A DNA stretch of 64,000 nucleotides from Ornithodoros turicata (lineage: Eukaryota > Arthropoda > Arachnida > Ixodida > Argasidae). Position numbers and translations under genes: made by a program. The notes beneath the pieces were generated by a model. That model saw only the letters and a list, made by a program, of their open reading frames with translations, made no database searches and was not told the origin of the DNA. The stretch spans positions 23,275,511-23,339,510 of the forward strand of contig NC_088210.1 of NCBI RefSeq assembly GCF_037126465.1, written 5' to 3'. Each line of letters opens with the position of its first letter. Positions within the stretch are counted from its first letter, which is position 1. Below, one piece after another: positions 13,401-24,600 of this stretch.

Positions 13401-16183
13401 TCGAACAAGTGTAACTGATCTGCTTCATTTCGTTATCTTCGTTGGTAAAGGTACCAAATATTTGGTAAGATGAAATGACAAGGCCTGCTTTGCAAAGTAT
13501 CTTATGGACTGCGGGAGCACTCGTGATGGTATGGATCATTGCAGCTTCTGCGAGGCTTAACATATCTCCGTATGCCATATGCTTTACCGCAACGATCCGT
13601 TCTCTGCGATATCTGTTCTCTATCAGTGTCAGTAATTTGAAGTGACGTAATTTCACGCCTATTAGCCGCGGCTTCCGCACAATTTTTTTTTTTCTCGCGG
13701 GCGCGCTGCAGCTTATCCACCGGTGCGGCTTATCTCATGACTATTTTTCCCTGGTATCTTCCCCATATGCCAGTTTTAACGAAATGGCCGACGTCTCTGG
13801 AACAGCATCGCCTGCCAATGCACAAACAATGCATAACAGGGGCCCGTCGACATTGGGGTAGACTGACCGTCCTCGTGCCTTCCCCCAAACAGCTTTAACG
13901 AAAGTGGTGACGGTGATTCATGTCTTCCAGAAGGCCACTGACCCGTCGATCCATGAAAAACACCCAACAATGGCACAATCCGAACTTGGTAGAACACTGG
14001 AACTGACCTCCTTTGTTGTACACCATGCCGATCACAGAGTATGGACCACAGCGGTTTATGGCCTTCTGTATGGTCTCCTTTGTCGCAGAAATCAGTCGTG
14101 TCTTATTGCCCGCGGCTTATCTGCAAGAAAATTTTCAAAACATTCCTAAAAACTGGTCCTGCGGTGCGGCTTATATGCGTGAAATTACGATACATGTAAA
14201 TAGCAATCACAGTCATTAATTGCCAGCCTCTTGTTACTCTGTGACTATTGTGAGGCTTCTTCTCATCTGATGCAAAGTTGCAATGTGTTTGCGCCACGGG
14301 ATGGTTTCACATGCGTAGGGATAACATTCCCCAGGGAGCCCTAACACACGTACGTCAAAATAAGTAAGGAGGTGTTTGTCTTAGGTCTGGCACCTACTAG
14401 TGCCATTAAAAAGCAAACCTATCACTACCTGTAATGTCTGAGATATCATTACAATTCCACAGCTGCGGAGACCATTATATCTGTAGGTTGTGTTTCCCGT
14501 ATGTGGTGCTCTCCGCAAGTAAGCCACATCATGCCAACTGCCAACACAGCGTCATGTTTGCACATGGGCACTGGACTCTCTTGTACACTGGCTTATTTAA
14601 ATTTTGCATCAGATTGGAGGACATCACAGGTGCTCTGTGTCAGTCTTCAGAATCAAACCCTAGCAGCACCCTGTACACCCTATGCACCGCTATTACTGTG
14701 GCGATCTTCTTTCTGCATGTAACGCTCTTACTGTGCACTATACTATGCATTATCTACACCAGTGGTTTCCAACCTGGGTTCTGCAAAGTTCTTTGCTGTG
14801 TCTAGTCGTGCACGGTTGCGATGCACATGCGATGAAAATATGTCCGGGTACATATCACTGACTGCTGACCTAAAACTGCATCTGCATAATATCAAAGTGA
14901 GGAATTTATATTGCGCAAAATTACCGCCGGCTTCCTTCCCTTTCCCTTTTGCTGATATATCTGCCAATGCGGGCACACAAAGGCTGGGAACCATTGATCT
15001 ACACAAACACGTGCAGTAGCAGCACAGGCCTTGGTTCATGGTGTCTCATTGTGTCCTACATAGGCTATGGAACAGACTTGTGGGCAGCATGGGAACCATC
15101 CAGCTACCTTTTTCTCAGTAAACTAATAGGGCTCCCTGAAGACATAACCAAAAGTAAGCTGCTAGGACTACGGGTGGGTATAAAGCACAGAACGCACATT
15201 GTCGCATGCTGTAACGTTTTCTCCCCTTCCTTATTTTGCCCTGTCGGGACGATTCACTGATATCGGATGAGACAGACTACCTGAAACTAAGGTAGTCTGC
15301 AAAAAGTAACCAACATTCACTATCCTATCTGTACTGTTATGATGAATTTGAAGTCAATACGTGCGAACACGTGTCAGAAGCAATGCCGACAGGTGTGGGA
15401 GTAAACATTTGAAACAAGTCATTACTATGCTGGCATGGTACTGCATTGTATGCATTGTATCTGCATGCTCTCACCAGGAGCCATGAACATTATAGAACGC
15501 GATAAAATTTCGTTAGTTGGAAGAACATGCAATACGCTCAAACTCAAGGAAATCTTACCTCTTTCTACAGTACACCAGCTCGCTTGCATCATTCTAATTT
15601 CGTTCATGAAAAGTATCTACAGAAGATACTTCATTGGCACCACTTTGCAGTGAAAGTTGACTGATTGGGTAACTGATTTTGCGATTATAGTTGTGATTTC
15701 ATCCAGAAGTGCATCACGGTTTTTGAGATAAACATCTTGCTTCAGATTTACGGTAACATAAGCTACAACACCTTTGCAGGCATCAGGAAAATGATCAAGC
15801 ACATTTGAGATAAAAATAAATTGTTGTTGTGAAGCGGTGGCTTGGTTGCTTGGCAGAAAAAAAATCCCGAAGCTATGTAACTCCAGCGACTTTGAGAGCT
15901 GGCTATGCATTTATAATTTTTTTTTTTTTTTCAAAATGTTAGGCATCATAGGAAAGCATGTGACTCGCTTTTTGTTTGCCCGAGTGCCGGATTGTCATGT
16001 CTGGAATGTTTCATGTTTCCGGAATGATTGTCATGTCCGGTATGCTTGCTCTTTCCCTTCCCACTTTGCTCTCCGTTAGCCTGTGTTCCATTTGTACATC
16101 TGCTAAGATAGTGTCATTCATACTTCATCTGCAAAACTTTCAGTTTTCCAAGCGCTCTGTGGCCAGGACGGAGACCTACTTAG
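10450..16183 (+). CDS. RILPL: RILP-like protein (Rab effector, dynein adaptor family)
   Basis: Seven coding exons: 10450-10719, 11126-11285, 11406-11527, 11718-11921, 12915-13075, 13188-13304 and 16144-16183, totalling 357 aa with consistent phases. Family role: RILP/RILPL proteins bind GTP-bound Rabs (Rab7, or Rab8/10/36 for RILPL) through RH2 and link them to dynein light intermediate chain or myosin through RH1, controlling lysosome, centrosome and cilium traffic. Seen here: an N-terminal RH1 helix pair (about residues 8-90, VDDVYILAEEIGKEF), a long Gln/Glu/Arg coiled coil (about 91-250), RH2 (272-304, PRFTLDELKQILFERNELK), then a conserved tail GPINREPAEK and SGIRKFF. The FF motif is created by splicing exon 6 to the 40-nt exon 7, whose stop is at 16181. 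Human RILPL1 is 403 aa. Whether it is closer to RILPL1 or RILPL2 cannot be decided. The start is the first ATG just before RH1; the frame is open upstream to about 10321, so a longer N-terminus is possible. Poly(A) signal AATAAA at 16844. Confidence 0.87.
12134..12153. repeat. Poly-C tract followed by CA repeat
   Basis: A 20-nt C run followed by CACACACG in RILPL intron 4. Similar C or G runs occur at 8511-8532, 18292-18308, 19663-19679 and 7033-7044. Such homopolymers are prone to assembly length errors. Confidence 0.9.
12677..12768. repeat. Short deletion derivative of the GGGCCTGACTTTTTC element
   Basis: The left end GGGCCTGACTTTTTCAGG and right end ACCCGAAAGAGTCAG match in inverted form and match the termini of the 425-bp element at 33547-33971. 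Only about 90 bp remain, so this is an internally deleted copy in RILPL intron 4. Confidence 0.6.
14760..14996. mobile_element. hAT-type MITE with 8-bp target duplication
   Basis: A 237-bp element in RILPL intron 6. The left end CAGTGGTTTCCAACCTGG is inversely matched by the right end GGCTGGGAACCATTG. It is flanked by an exact 8-bp duplication, ATCTACAC, at 14752-14759 and 14997-15004. The CAGTGGTT-type end and the 8-bp duplication are typical of hAT elements. There is no coding capacity. Confidence 0.85.
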
Positions 16184-17284
16184 CAGAGGGTCACGGAGTC
16201 CTGTATAGACTCTTCAGGCAGCTTCAGTATCTTCCATCTGATTTTGACTTTCAAGTGGACGTTGCGCCTCAGCAGTGTTTTTGGACTGCATTTGCGATAA
16301 ATGAAGGACAAAACTGCGATACGTTTCCCTTTGTCAACTAAAATCACCTCTGGGAGTGGCATTGAAGTGCAGAGGAAGTGCTTCGGCATAAATTGTGGCA
16401 GCACCTCGCCTAGACAAAGCTTTCTGCAGGAACATCTATGCGCGAATTCTGATGGGCATTTGTTCGGAGATCTGCAAGGATTGTGTATGCATTATAGAAA
16501 AAAAATGTGCAATTTGAAATAGAATATGTAATAATGTAAAGAATACGCAGTAGAGCATGTGTAATAGCCGCATGGAAACGATGTGTGTGCCAAAGAGTTG
16601 GGATGTGCCTCGCTGGAAGAGGCCAGAGCACAATGTAAATACATTATATACTTCCCGTAACTTTAGTAGTGCAGATAATAATGCGGCATGGTATCTAAAC
16701 GGAATGAAGTTGATTCATTTAGCGTACGTGGAATACCGTACACGTGTGCCAAAGTGTATGGCAGCAGAACTGTGATATCTTCCAATATCCGAATTCAGTA
16801 CTGCAGATTGTATATATCAGATAATGCAAATAATGTAATGTAAAATAAAAATTTATACTGTTAACTGAACTTATTCTTTAGTCTTTCTGAACAGGCCTGC
16901 AGAACCTTAGAAAGCTCACACACTCACGAAATGTGAAGGCAGTCCCACATGAATGGGTACTGTCTGCAACATCAGCACAACCAGAAAAAAAAAAAAGAGG
17001 AAACAGGTCACCCAGATGCATAATTCCCACACAATGGGATGTAAAACTGTTTGTCGCTGAGACTTTTATCTCACACAAAGCTATATGTCTTACACGACAG
17101 AATACATGGGGACCGTGCAGTAATGATGCATTCACAAACGTGACTGAGGATCCCAAAATGTTAAAGATAGAAAGGAAGCCAACAACAACAACATTGTGGG
17201 ATGATGAATGGGGAGTTTCATCGCCAGGGGCAATACTCTGCCCCATTCCTGGTGGTGATGTGGGGAATGAAAGAATGAGCCCCT

Positions 17285-17560
17285 TCACAATAAGGATCGA
17301 AGTTCTATGGTGTCCAAAAAGGCCAAAAGAGCTTTGATGGCAGAGCATTGGTGGGCTGGATTTGGCCAGGGACCAAGCAATTTTGAGAGAGGGAGAGAGA
17401 GAGGGCGAGAGTCCAGCTGGTTAAGAGACCCGGAGAGAGTGGTTCGGAAAGGTCGGTAGTGTGGGAAATGAAGAAGAATGTGCTCTAGATCTTCTAGGGC
17501 ATCGCAGTGACAGCATCTTCGAAAGTCAACTTGTCTCAAGCGGTAATGCCACCGAGCTGT
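17285..17560 (-). pseudogene. Non-LTR retrotransposon fragment (ORF2 C-terminus)
   Basis: The minus strand encodes FTARWHYRLRQVDFRRCCHC followed by DALEDLEHILLHFPHYRPFR and a stop. This is the post-RNase H zinc-knuckle region typical of I/R1/Jockey-like LINE ORF2 proteins, which read C-x-x-C, E-x-x-x-H, then C/F-P-x-Y-x-x-x-R. The knuckle Cys expected before PHY is Phe here. No reverse transcriptase domain is adjacent, so it is a dead 5'-truncated copy. The nearby GA-rich stretch (about 17386-17412) lies inside it. Confidence 0.75.
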
Positions 17561-18593
17561 AAAAGCTACATCGAGTCACATTGGATAATTAATGCAGCAT
17601 CTTGACGAGACGTTTTTTTTCGTGGCATGCAGAAAGCGAGTGTTAGATCAACTCTTCTCAGCATAGATGGGGCGAGAAGATAGAAAGGAAGGTTGAATAA
17701 GGGCACCATTCATTTCTTGCTTCTGCTACTGATTTCTATTGCAATGAGTGCTAATAGACGAGTTCAGAAAATCCCAGAGTGCTTAGCGTCGCTTTGAACT
17801 GTGGGAGTTTACTCATACGAAAGAAACAGGTGGCCTCCAAACTGTTCCGATTTCTCCCCTACCGGTCCATTGTCCACGACGTGTCAAGGTCAGCGAAAGC
17901 GAAATATGAAGGATTATTCTTCGTTCCCCCGCCCAGCAAGTGCCTAGGATGCAATGCGTGCGCAAAGAGCACTGGGATTTTCTGAACTCGTCTATTCCTG
18001 TGGTTTAAAAGCTGTAGTTCTGATTCTGGATAAACGGAGTTTGCACTGCAGCGCTGCGAGACGAAGTAAAAGATAGAAAATCTAGGGTTTTCCAGACCTT
18101 GAAAACAGCATTTTCGAATCCCAAGGTATTCAAGTGTTTCAAGGACCAGTGGGAACCATGCACGTAAGCAGGCACACACAAAGAACATCGGTAGGCATAC
18201 CGAAGACCCAGCCATAGAATCTGGTGCACACTTATCCTCAATCAGAGCCGTAGCGAGGCAAGTTTGCGCCCAGGGCAAAGTAAATCGGAAGCCCCCCCCC
18301 CCCCCCCCACTGGCATCAGAAGCCCTGTAAACAAAGAAATGAAAACGCTTATTTACACTGCCGAGATCGTAAATCCAAAATTTCTTCTTTCCTGCTTCGT
18401 TACGCTAGCGGAAACCGCAAATGAAATTTTTCTTCATGCTCGATACCAGAGTGGCAGGCACAACTTATTTTCTCATTATGGATTTACTAGTGGTCTCGCG
18501 GCACCCCACACAGGGCTCCTCAGTCACTCGCCGTTATGTGGCACCTCATCTTTTCTTGCAATTGGCATCTAAGAATATGTCTGTCTCCAAGTT

Positions 18594-18950
18594 AGAGCAC
18601 TGCACAGGCCGAATTTTTAGGCCCAAGCTCGGCCCTTCCTTTGATTTACCTGCCCAGGCCCAGCCCGACGGCTGCATACCTAGCCCGGCCCCGAAGGATT
18701 CCAAGTTTCTCGGCCAGAGCCTGGTCCAAGCCCGAGAAATTTCTAGGGTACTTGGCCTGGCCCACTATATCAGGCTGTAAAATTTGACAGTGGCTAACTG
18801 AGAGAGCAGTAATACAGGCTCGAGTCCGATCTAGGCCCGGCAGTGTACGGGCCCGGGTCCATAATGGTCAAACCCAAGCTCACCCCATGCCCGCAAAAAG
18901 AAAGCTTTAACCATCTGGGCCCACGGGCCAGGCAGCGCAGTGCTCTACTC
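18594..18950. mobile_element. GC-rich TIR element (AGAGCACTGC ends)
   Basis: About 355 bp between inverted AGAGCACTGC/GCAGTGCTCT ends, with interior blocks of GGCCC/GGGCC such as AGGCCCAAGCTCGGCCC and its degenerate inverse GGGCCCACGGGCC. There is no coding frame. It is likely a non-autonomous DNA element; the duplication could not be verified. Confidence 0.6.
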
Positions 18951-19080
18951 CAAGTTCACCAGCTAGCGACAATGTTCCCAATGACCTGAATGACAAAGCC
19001 ATTGCATTGTGTCAGAATCTTGTATTTCCTTGGAGTTGCTTGTACGTCACTGGTATTCACTTTAAAGCAGCAACTAAGGT

Positions 19081-19332
19081 TGTGTTCGTTTATTGAACTT
19101 GCACGACCCGCGAGTTGGAGTTGCGACGCTTGAGCGTCATCGACTCCAGCAACTCGCATCAAGAAGAGAGTCGCTGGGGGTCGGCTCTCGAGCACCTCTA
19201 GTGTAGATTCCTCGAATTTTAGAATGGGAGTCACTGCCAGGATGATGAAGTCACGAGAGCAGAACTAGGGCATTTTTGCCCAGCAAGAGTCGCCTCTCTC
19301 TCGAGTTGCTCGAGTCCAATAAACGACCGCAA
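19081..19332. mobile_element. TIR element with TCGTTTATTG ends
   Basis: The left end GTTCGTTTATTGAACTTG is inversely matched by the right end GAGTCCAATAAACGACC. Internal blocks GCGAGTTGGAGTTGCGACG and CGACTCCAGCAACTCGC extend the hairpin. About 250 bp, no coding capacity. Confidence 0.6.
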
Positions 19333-19967
19333 CTTGTTAGCTGTCTTGTAGCACAGATACTTTTTCAAAATGTAAATAGTTACAGCTAGCATTTTAAAGT
19401 AGCTTAGCTACTGTACAGTTACCTTTTAAGAAATGAAATATTCGTTGGTGGTTGGGTGTGTGCGCGCGCGCGCGCCCTGCCCAGACTCAGGCTTCAAGTA
19501 TGATGGAGTTAGTCCACCAGCTAGTTTGTGTATATGCCTTCCTAAGCAGACGACAAAGCTTTTGTATAGTTGCGCTTTTGTTGTCTACTTAGTCATCTCC
19601 CCGCTCCTGCGTCTAATTAGGGTTATTCGTTTTCGGGTTCAACCCAATTTTTCCTGATAATTCCCCCCCCCCCCCCCCCAAACAAGTTTCAAGAATTTGG
19701 GTAAGACCCGATATCTACCCTAAATCCTTGCAGTCCTTGAACTTGTCCTTCCAGCTTTCTTCTTTTCTAGCTTCTTTCTTTCTTGCTATTTGTGACAACC
19801 TATTTGTCCTCCTTTTATAACCACCTCCTGCAGGAGTCAGAGACAAGCTTTTGCGGAGCTCGGCCAAGTGTTTGAATACCGCGGTCATTCACTGCTGCAG
19901 TTCCGAGCAGAAATATGAAGGTTCTTGTTTCTCGTCCCAGTTGACAAAACTTCCATACAAAATTCAG

Positions 19968-19998
<31 letters not shown>

Positions 19999-20210
19999 AG
20001 CAAAAATCTGTCTGTCACCTGCTTGTATTCAGTTTTATTCTCTATAGTCTAAATTATAACGCTCCAGTAGTAACATGCAAGTGCTCATGCATTCACAGTA
20101 GCAGAAATGTGAAATTTCCAGCATTTGAAGACAAGCACCCATGTGCATTCACTCATCCCTTCAGGGCACCTTTCCAGGACACCTTCAGGTTTTTCAAATA
20201 GCTGTAGTGA

Positions 20211-20700
20211 TAAAATACTGTATATGCTTGCATACTGGACGCACACCAATGAGCGCTAAAATGCTGGCAGTAGCACAGCCGGATCATCTCGTGCAGCGCC
20301 ATCCGGCGTATCGCACAGTCAACGAGGAGGAGCAAGTGGTGCCAGAGTGATGAATGACTAATGCGACAGACATCGAGGCGTATTGCCTCCACGCCTCATG
20401 GAATGGAACACTATTTGATGTGGGAGAATCACGGCGAGGGACAACTGCGACGCGAGGGAGAATCGCAATGTTAAGATTTCGGAGAGATCGCCGCGGATAC
20501 CTCGAGATAAATCGAGACTTTTGATTCCGGGGAGATTGCCGCAGATATCTCTGAACAGAACGGGAGTTAAGTGTACCTTAAGCTTTGGGTTAGTCGTGTT
20601 CCAATTCCCCCCCTCCCTTGCGTAATGAACACCCCCCTCAATGGCGCAATGTTTTGGGGAAAAAAATGTGCGCCTTCTATGCGAATAAATATGGTAGTAT
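20211..20700. mobile_element. MITE-like element, ATACTGTATATGC... GAATAAATATGG ends
   Basis: The ends are imperfect inverted repeats (left CATACTGGACGCACAC, right GTGCGCCTTCTATGCG). The body shares blocks such as CACCCCCCTCAATGGC and AAAAAAATGTGCG with the sequence at about 48366-48660, so it is a dispersed family. There is no transposase frame. Confidence 0.6.
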
Positions 20701-21656
20701 AAACTGAACTGTGAAAGAAGAGTGTTATGCAAATGTGCCGAAATATTATTTAGAACTGTTCAAGTGTTAAAGAGAGGGGAAAACGAGAAAAACATTAAAT
20801 TGAGAGACATTCACTCTAGAGGGAGCACAGGTTTTAATTATCATTCAGTGAAATGCCAGCATACCACAGAAACATACCGGCATAACCAAAGGTCTGGAAT
20901 ATGCATGTCTGTAGAAATGAAAATGCGATATCACAAGTGATTATGTTTGGAACCACAAATGCAAAGGTTTGTTGTGTAGTTTTCAAGCTCGTCCCTAACT
21001 GAAACACACTGCCAGTCAAGTCCTCGAAGCCAATCTCTCTGGCTTTTAACGTAGCTGCAGTGGCCGTAATAAAGCAGCACTGCTCAAAAGGGATACTAGA
21101 ACTCCCCTCCAACTTCTTTCTTGGCACGGTGTCCACCCTCGCCTTGTTGGTCTTAACCGTCCGATACAAAACACACTGCTCTCTTATCATGTGACAGGAC
21201 ACCCTTCCGATTTGGGTGAAGTAATAAATAGATTTATTACACACATACGCCACTAGATGCACCTCATTTGACAACACTAAGGACGTGCGACTCTGGTGAG
21301 GAAGCTGCAGACTGTAGGGACACGAAAAAAGCAGTTTGAAACCAGAAACTTTTCCTGACGTAACCGAGCATTTTGATTGCCTATTATTCTTGCCAGCAAC
21401 TGATCACCAAGTATGGGCCACCAATGAAGAAAAAAAAGAAAGAAATAAAGCAGTTGAAATATATCTACAAAAAAAGTCTTTCTTACACATACCATATACA
21501 TACATACATGCTCTCTCGGCTCTCATGCACTAGAAATTTAATGATGGGGGTGGTCTTTTTTTTTTCCTTCCGTGAAAAACTCAGTGAGGAATGAAACTAG
21601 AGAGACGAGTACAGAAATGAGAGAATGATTAACACAAGGACAAACCGCAGGCGACC

Positions 21657-24600
21657 TCAAAAGGTTTCTGTGTGGGTCTTCTCGGCGTCTTGAGACAGCA
21701 CACTCACTAAAGGCGTAACACAGTTTGGTGGAATAATTGTACCTGCAGGGAGAAACGATAATGTCACAGGTTGGCACAGCATAACTAGGGCACTGTGTTT
21801 TAGGATAAAACCCGTTCTTACCCCACGCAATTGTGGTCAAATTACATCGTATTTATGGTGCCCCTATCGAAATACCACTTACATCGAATTTTTCCCCGGT
21901 CCCGACGACTTGGTTATAACGAGGGTCTACTGTAGTTCTCACTGAAGGTGGAATGATAACTAGAGCCTGAAGTTCCCTTTTTTCCCCCCGAATTTGTACC
22001 CCGAATTGAAGCTTGCCTCTTTAGGGTGAAACCAGATTTTTACCCAGCAAATTGTCCTCACAGAGACGTCTGTAGGAACGCACACTAACTTGTTTGGCAG
22101 CAAACGCAGCTACATCACTGTTTGTACAAAACCAGTGCAGTTCGTCTGAGTAATCGAGCCCGATTTCTCCCCGAATTTAGCATATGGGAAGTTTTCTCAC
22201 CCGAATTTGCACAAATTTAGAGCACACGTCGATTTTCCCCGATTTCTATCCCCCAAATTGGTGAAATATTATTTCCCGAAAACTTCAGGCTCTAATGATA
22301 ACTTACCAACAATACGTAGGTCGTCCTCGGTCTTCAGTCGTACAACCTGGAGCTTGGAAGAAGAGTGATGCCCGTGCACAGAACTCAAAACACTTTCCAC
22401 CTTGGCCCACACCGCCAATACGGAACCACTGAGCACATGGTACGTACGCCGCCTCAGCCCCACTTCACAGCCCATACCCATTGTCTTTTTGCGACAGCTT
22501 CCGTACCTGTGCAAGGAACGCGTACGAGGTGTTAGCGCATGATTACGATTAGAGCCTGAAGTTTTCGAGAAATATTTTTTTCAAAAATTCGAGGGGTAAA
22601 AATCTGGTAAATAAACATGTGCACTAAATTCGTGTGAATTCGGGTGAAAAAAAAAAACTTCCAGTATACTAAATTCGGGGAGAAATCGGGCTCAGTTACT
22701 CGAACTAACTGTACTGGTTTTGTGCAAACTGTGATGTAACTGTGTTTGCTGCCAAACAAGTAAGTCAGTGCATTCCTACAGACATCCCAGTAAGGGCAGT
22801 GCCGGGTAAAAATCGGGTTTCAACCATAAAGAGGCAACGTTCAATTCGGGGAAGAATCGGGTAAAACCCTAAAACTCCAGGCTCTAATTACGCTTCATCA
22901 AAATCAGTATATGAGACTCACCAATACATATGACTACACGTTGTTTCTGAAGACATATATTGTTCCTGCCAGTGGGGCTGTGCCTCATCTGGTGTCACCT
23001 GCGTGACATAAAACAGACATTCATCACAGGTAAAACAGAAAGAACTTTGTTTCACGCCACACGTGTAAAGAACCGTGGTGATCAGACTGACGTTTGTTTT
23101 GTTGTAAACGAGCAGTATTGTTTGCAGAGAATACTAACCAAAACAGGAGTATGATAAAAAGGACTGCCAGGTACATGAAACACGAGTAAAAACCGGGACT
23201 AGAGTACCCAAAAAGGGAAATAGGTGGGAGGATGATACTTAGGATGCTTGACGTTTCGAGAGGACGCTCTTCATCAGAAAAAGGGGAACAGAAACTTTGT
23301 TTCCCCTTTCTGTGATGAAGAAACATCAACACCGCTCGAAACATCAAGCATCCAAAACAGGAGAATAGTGTGCACATGGTAAAAGATTGGGTTTAAGCAT
23401 AAACAGGTTCGTGTTAAAAAAACTGAAGAGGCACACGCCACCTAAAAGCATGGAAGCATTCAGCCATGTCTCACAATATCTACCAACAGTACTGCCAGGT
23501 TTCATTTTAGGTGTTTGTGGTCATTTTCTTTAGGACAGAGATCTAAATCAACAAGACAGTTAACCTATGTGCCCCGAACCAGCCTCGTCGCACCCTGCAT
23601 GTTCATCATTACACCGCAAAACTGGTCTCAGGGGCAAGCAGCGCTGCTGGTGCTTTTGCTATGAAATTACGCATGTTACTTGCAAAATTCTACTGTCTGA
23701 ATACACAGAGTATCGCTTAGCATACAACTGTCAAAGTAAACCAAAAGATTATTCAAACACTTCCCAATCACCCAGCCCTTGATATTTGTTTCACAACTGT
23801 TGCATTAGGGACCTGTGTTTTCGGGTTTTAGGTTTCTTGAAAATTGGAGGAGGAGGAGGAGGAGGAGGAGGAGGAGGGGGGGGGGGTAAAAAAAAGTGTT
23901 TTATTTCAGGAGCCGTAAAGCAGGGTAAAATCGGGCGATATTGGATTGAAAAGCAATTTTTGAGTGGAAAATTAAAAAAAAAAAAAAAATAAAGTGCTCC
24001 TCCCATTTTCGATGAACATGAGATGCGGAACAGCTGTACTGAGTGTTCAATGCTTAGCGTTCCCCAGTGCCCCTATTGGCTGAATTGGCACTTTGCAAGT
24101 TCATTTTCAGGTTTTACCCTAAGTGGTGATGATGCAAATCATCACCACTTGGGGGAGGTGGGGGCGAACGGGTGTTACCCTAAACCACAGGGCCCTACGT
24201 ATCGTGTAACAGCCCGATTCACAAGTGAGTCGTCGCTGTTCCTCACCAAGCACTTACTATCTTTACACAGAGGCTATGACCGCACCCACCTTCTTGTACT
24301 TGCTTTTCAGTTCAGCTAGGCTCTCGTGTCTCACTTGCAAGCCGGTGTTCGGCCTGTACAGTCGGTACAGCTTCTCTTTCTTCTCCTTCTCTTTCGAACG
24401 CCTCGACTGATCGCATACTGCCAGCACCGCGGTCTTCTTTCCATTGCGCACCTTATGAAGAACATAGCAAAGGTGAGTATTCATGAAGACGCCAGTCGCC
24501 AGCACTAGTCGCAGTACCTGGTTGGACAGATAGAATCCTTCGTCCTTTCCGACCAGCTCCTTCCACAGATCCTGGGCAGAGTCGAACGAGAGGCCCCTCT

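Larger units (their letters stand above)
16184..21656. other. RILPL-SBNO convergent intergenic region, repeat-filled
   Basis: This holds the RILPL 3' UTR (to about 16865, after AATAAA at 16844), then about 4.8 kb of mostly transposon-derived sequence, ending at the SBNO 3' UTR (minus strand). Recognised inside: a LINE 3' fragment (17285-17560), a repeat shared with 50600-50860 (about 17700-18165), C tracts at 18292-18308 and 19663-19679, a GC-rich inverted-repeat element (18594-18950), a 250-bp inverted-repeat element (19081-19332) and a MITE (about 20211-20700). The open frame at 20834-21277 (minus) has no recognised family signature and no splice context. Confidence 0.6.

Noticed and set aside
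20834..21277. 147-codon minus-strand open frame downstream of SBNO
   Set aside because: No family signature, no donor/acceptor context, and it lies in a repeat-rich gap after the SBNO stop.
23786..24006. Gly-rich and Pro-rich open frames
   Set aside because: They are translations of a (GGA)n/poly-G tract inside a MITE.
24452..24517. The 22 residues [20 protein letters not shown] plus HK as part of SBNO
   Set aside because: Human SBNO1 reads straight across this point, and the segment has GT-AG ends with a pyrimidine-containing acceptor, so it is treated as an intron.
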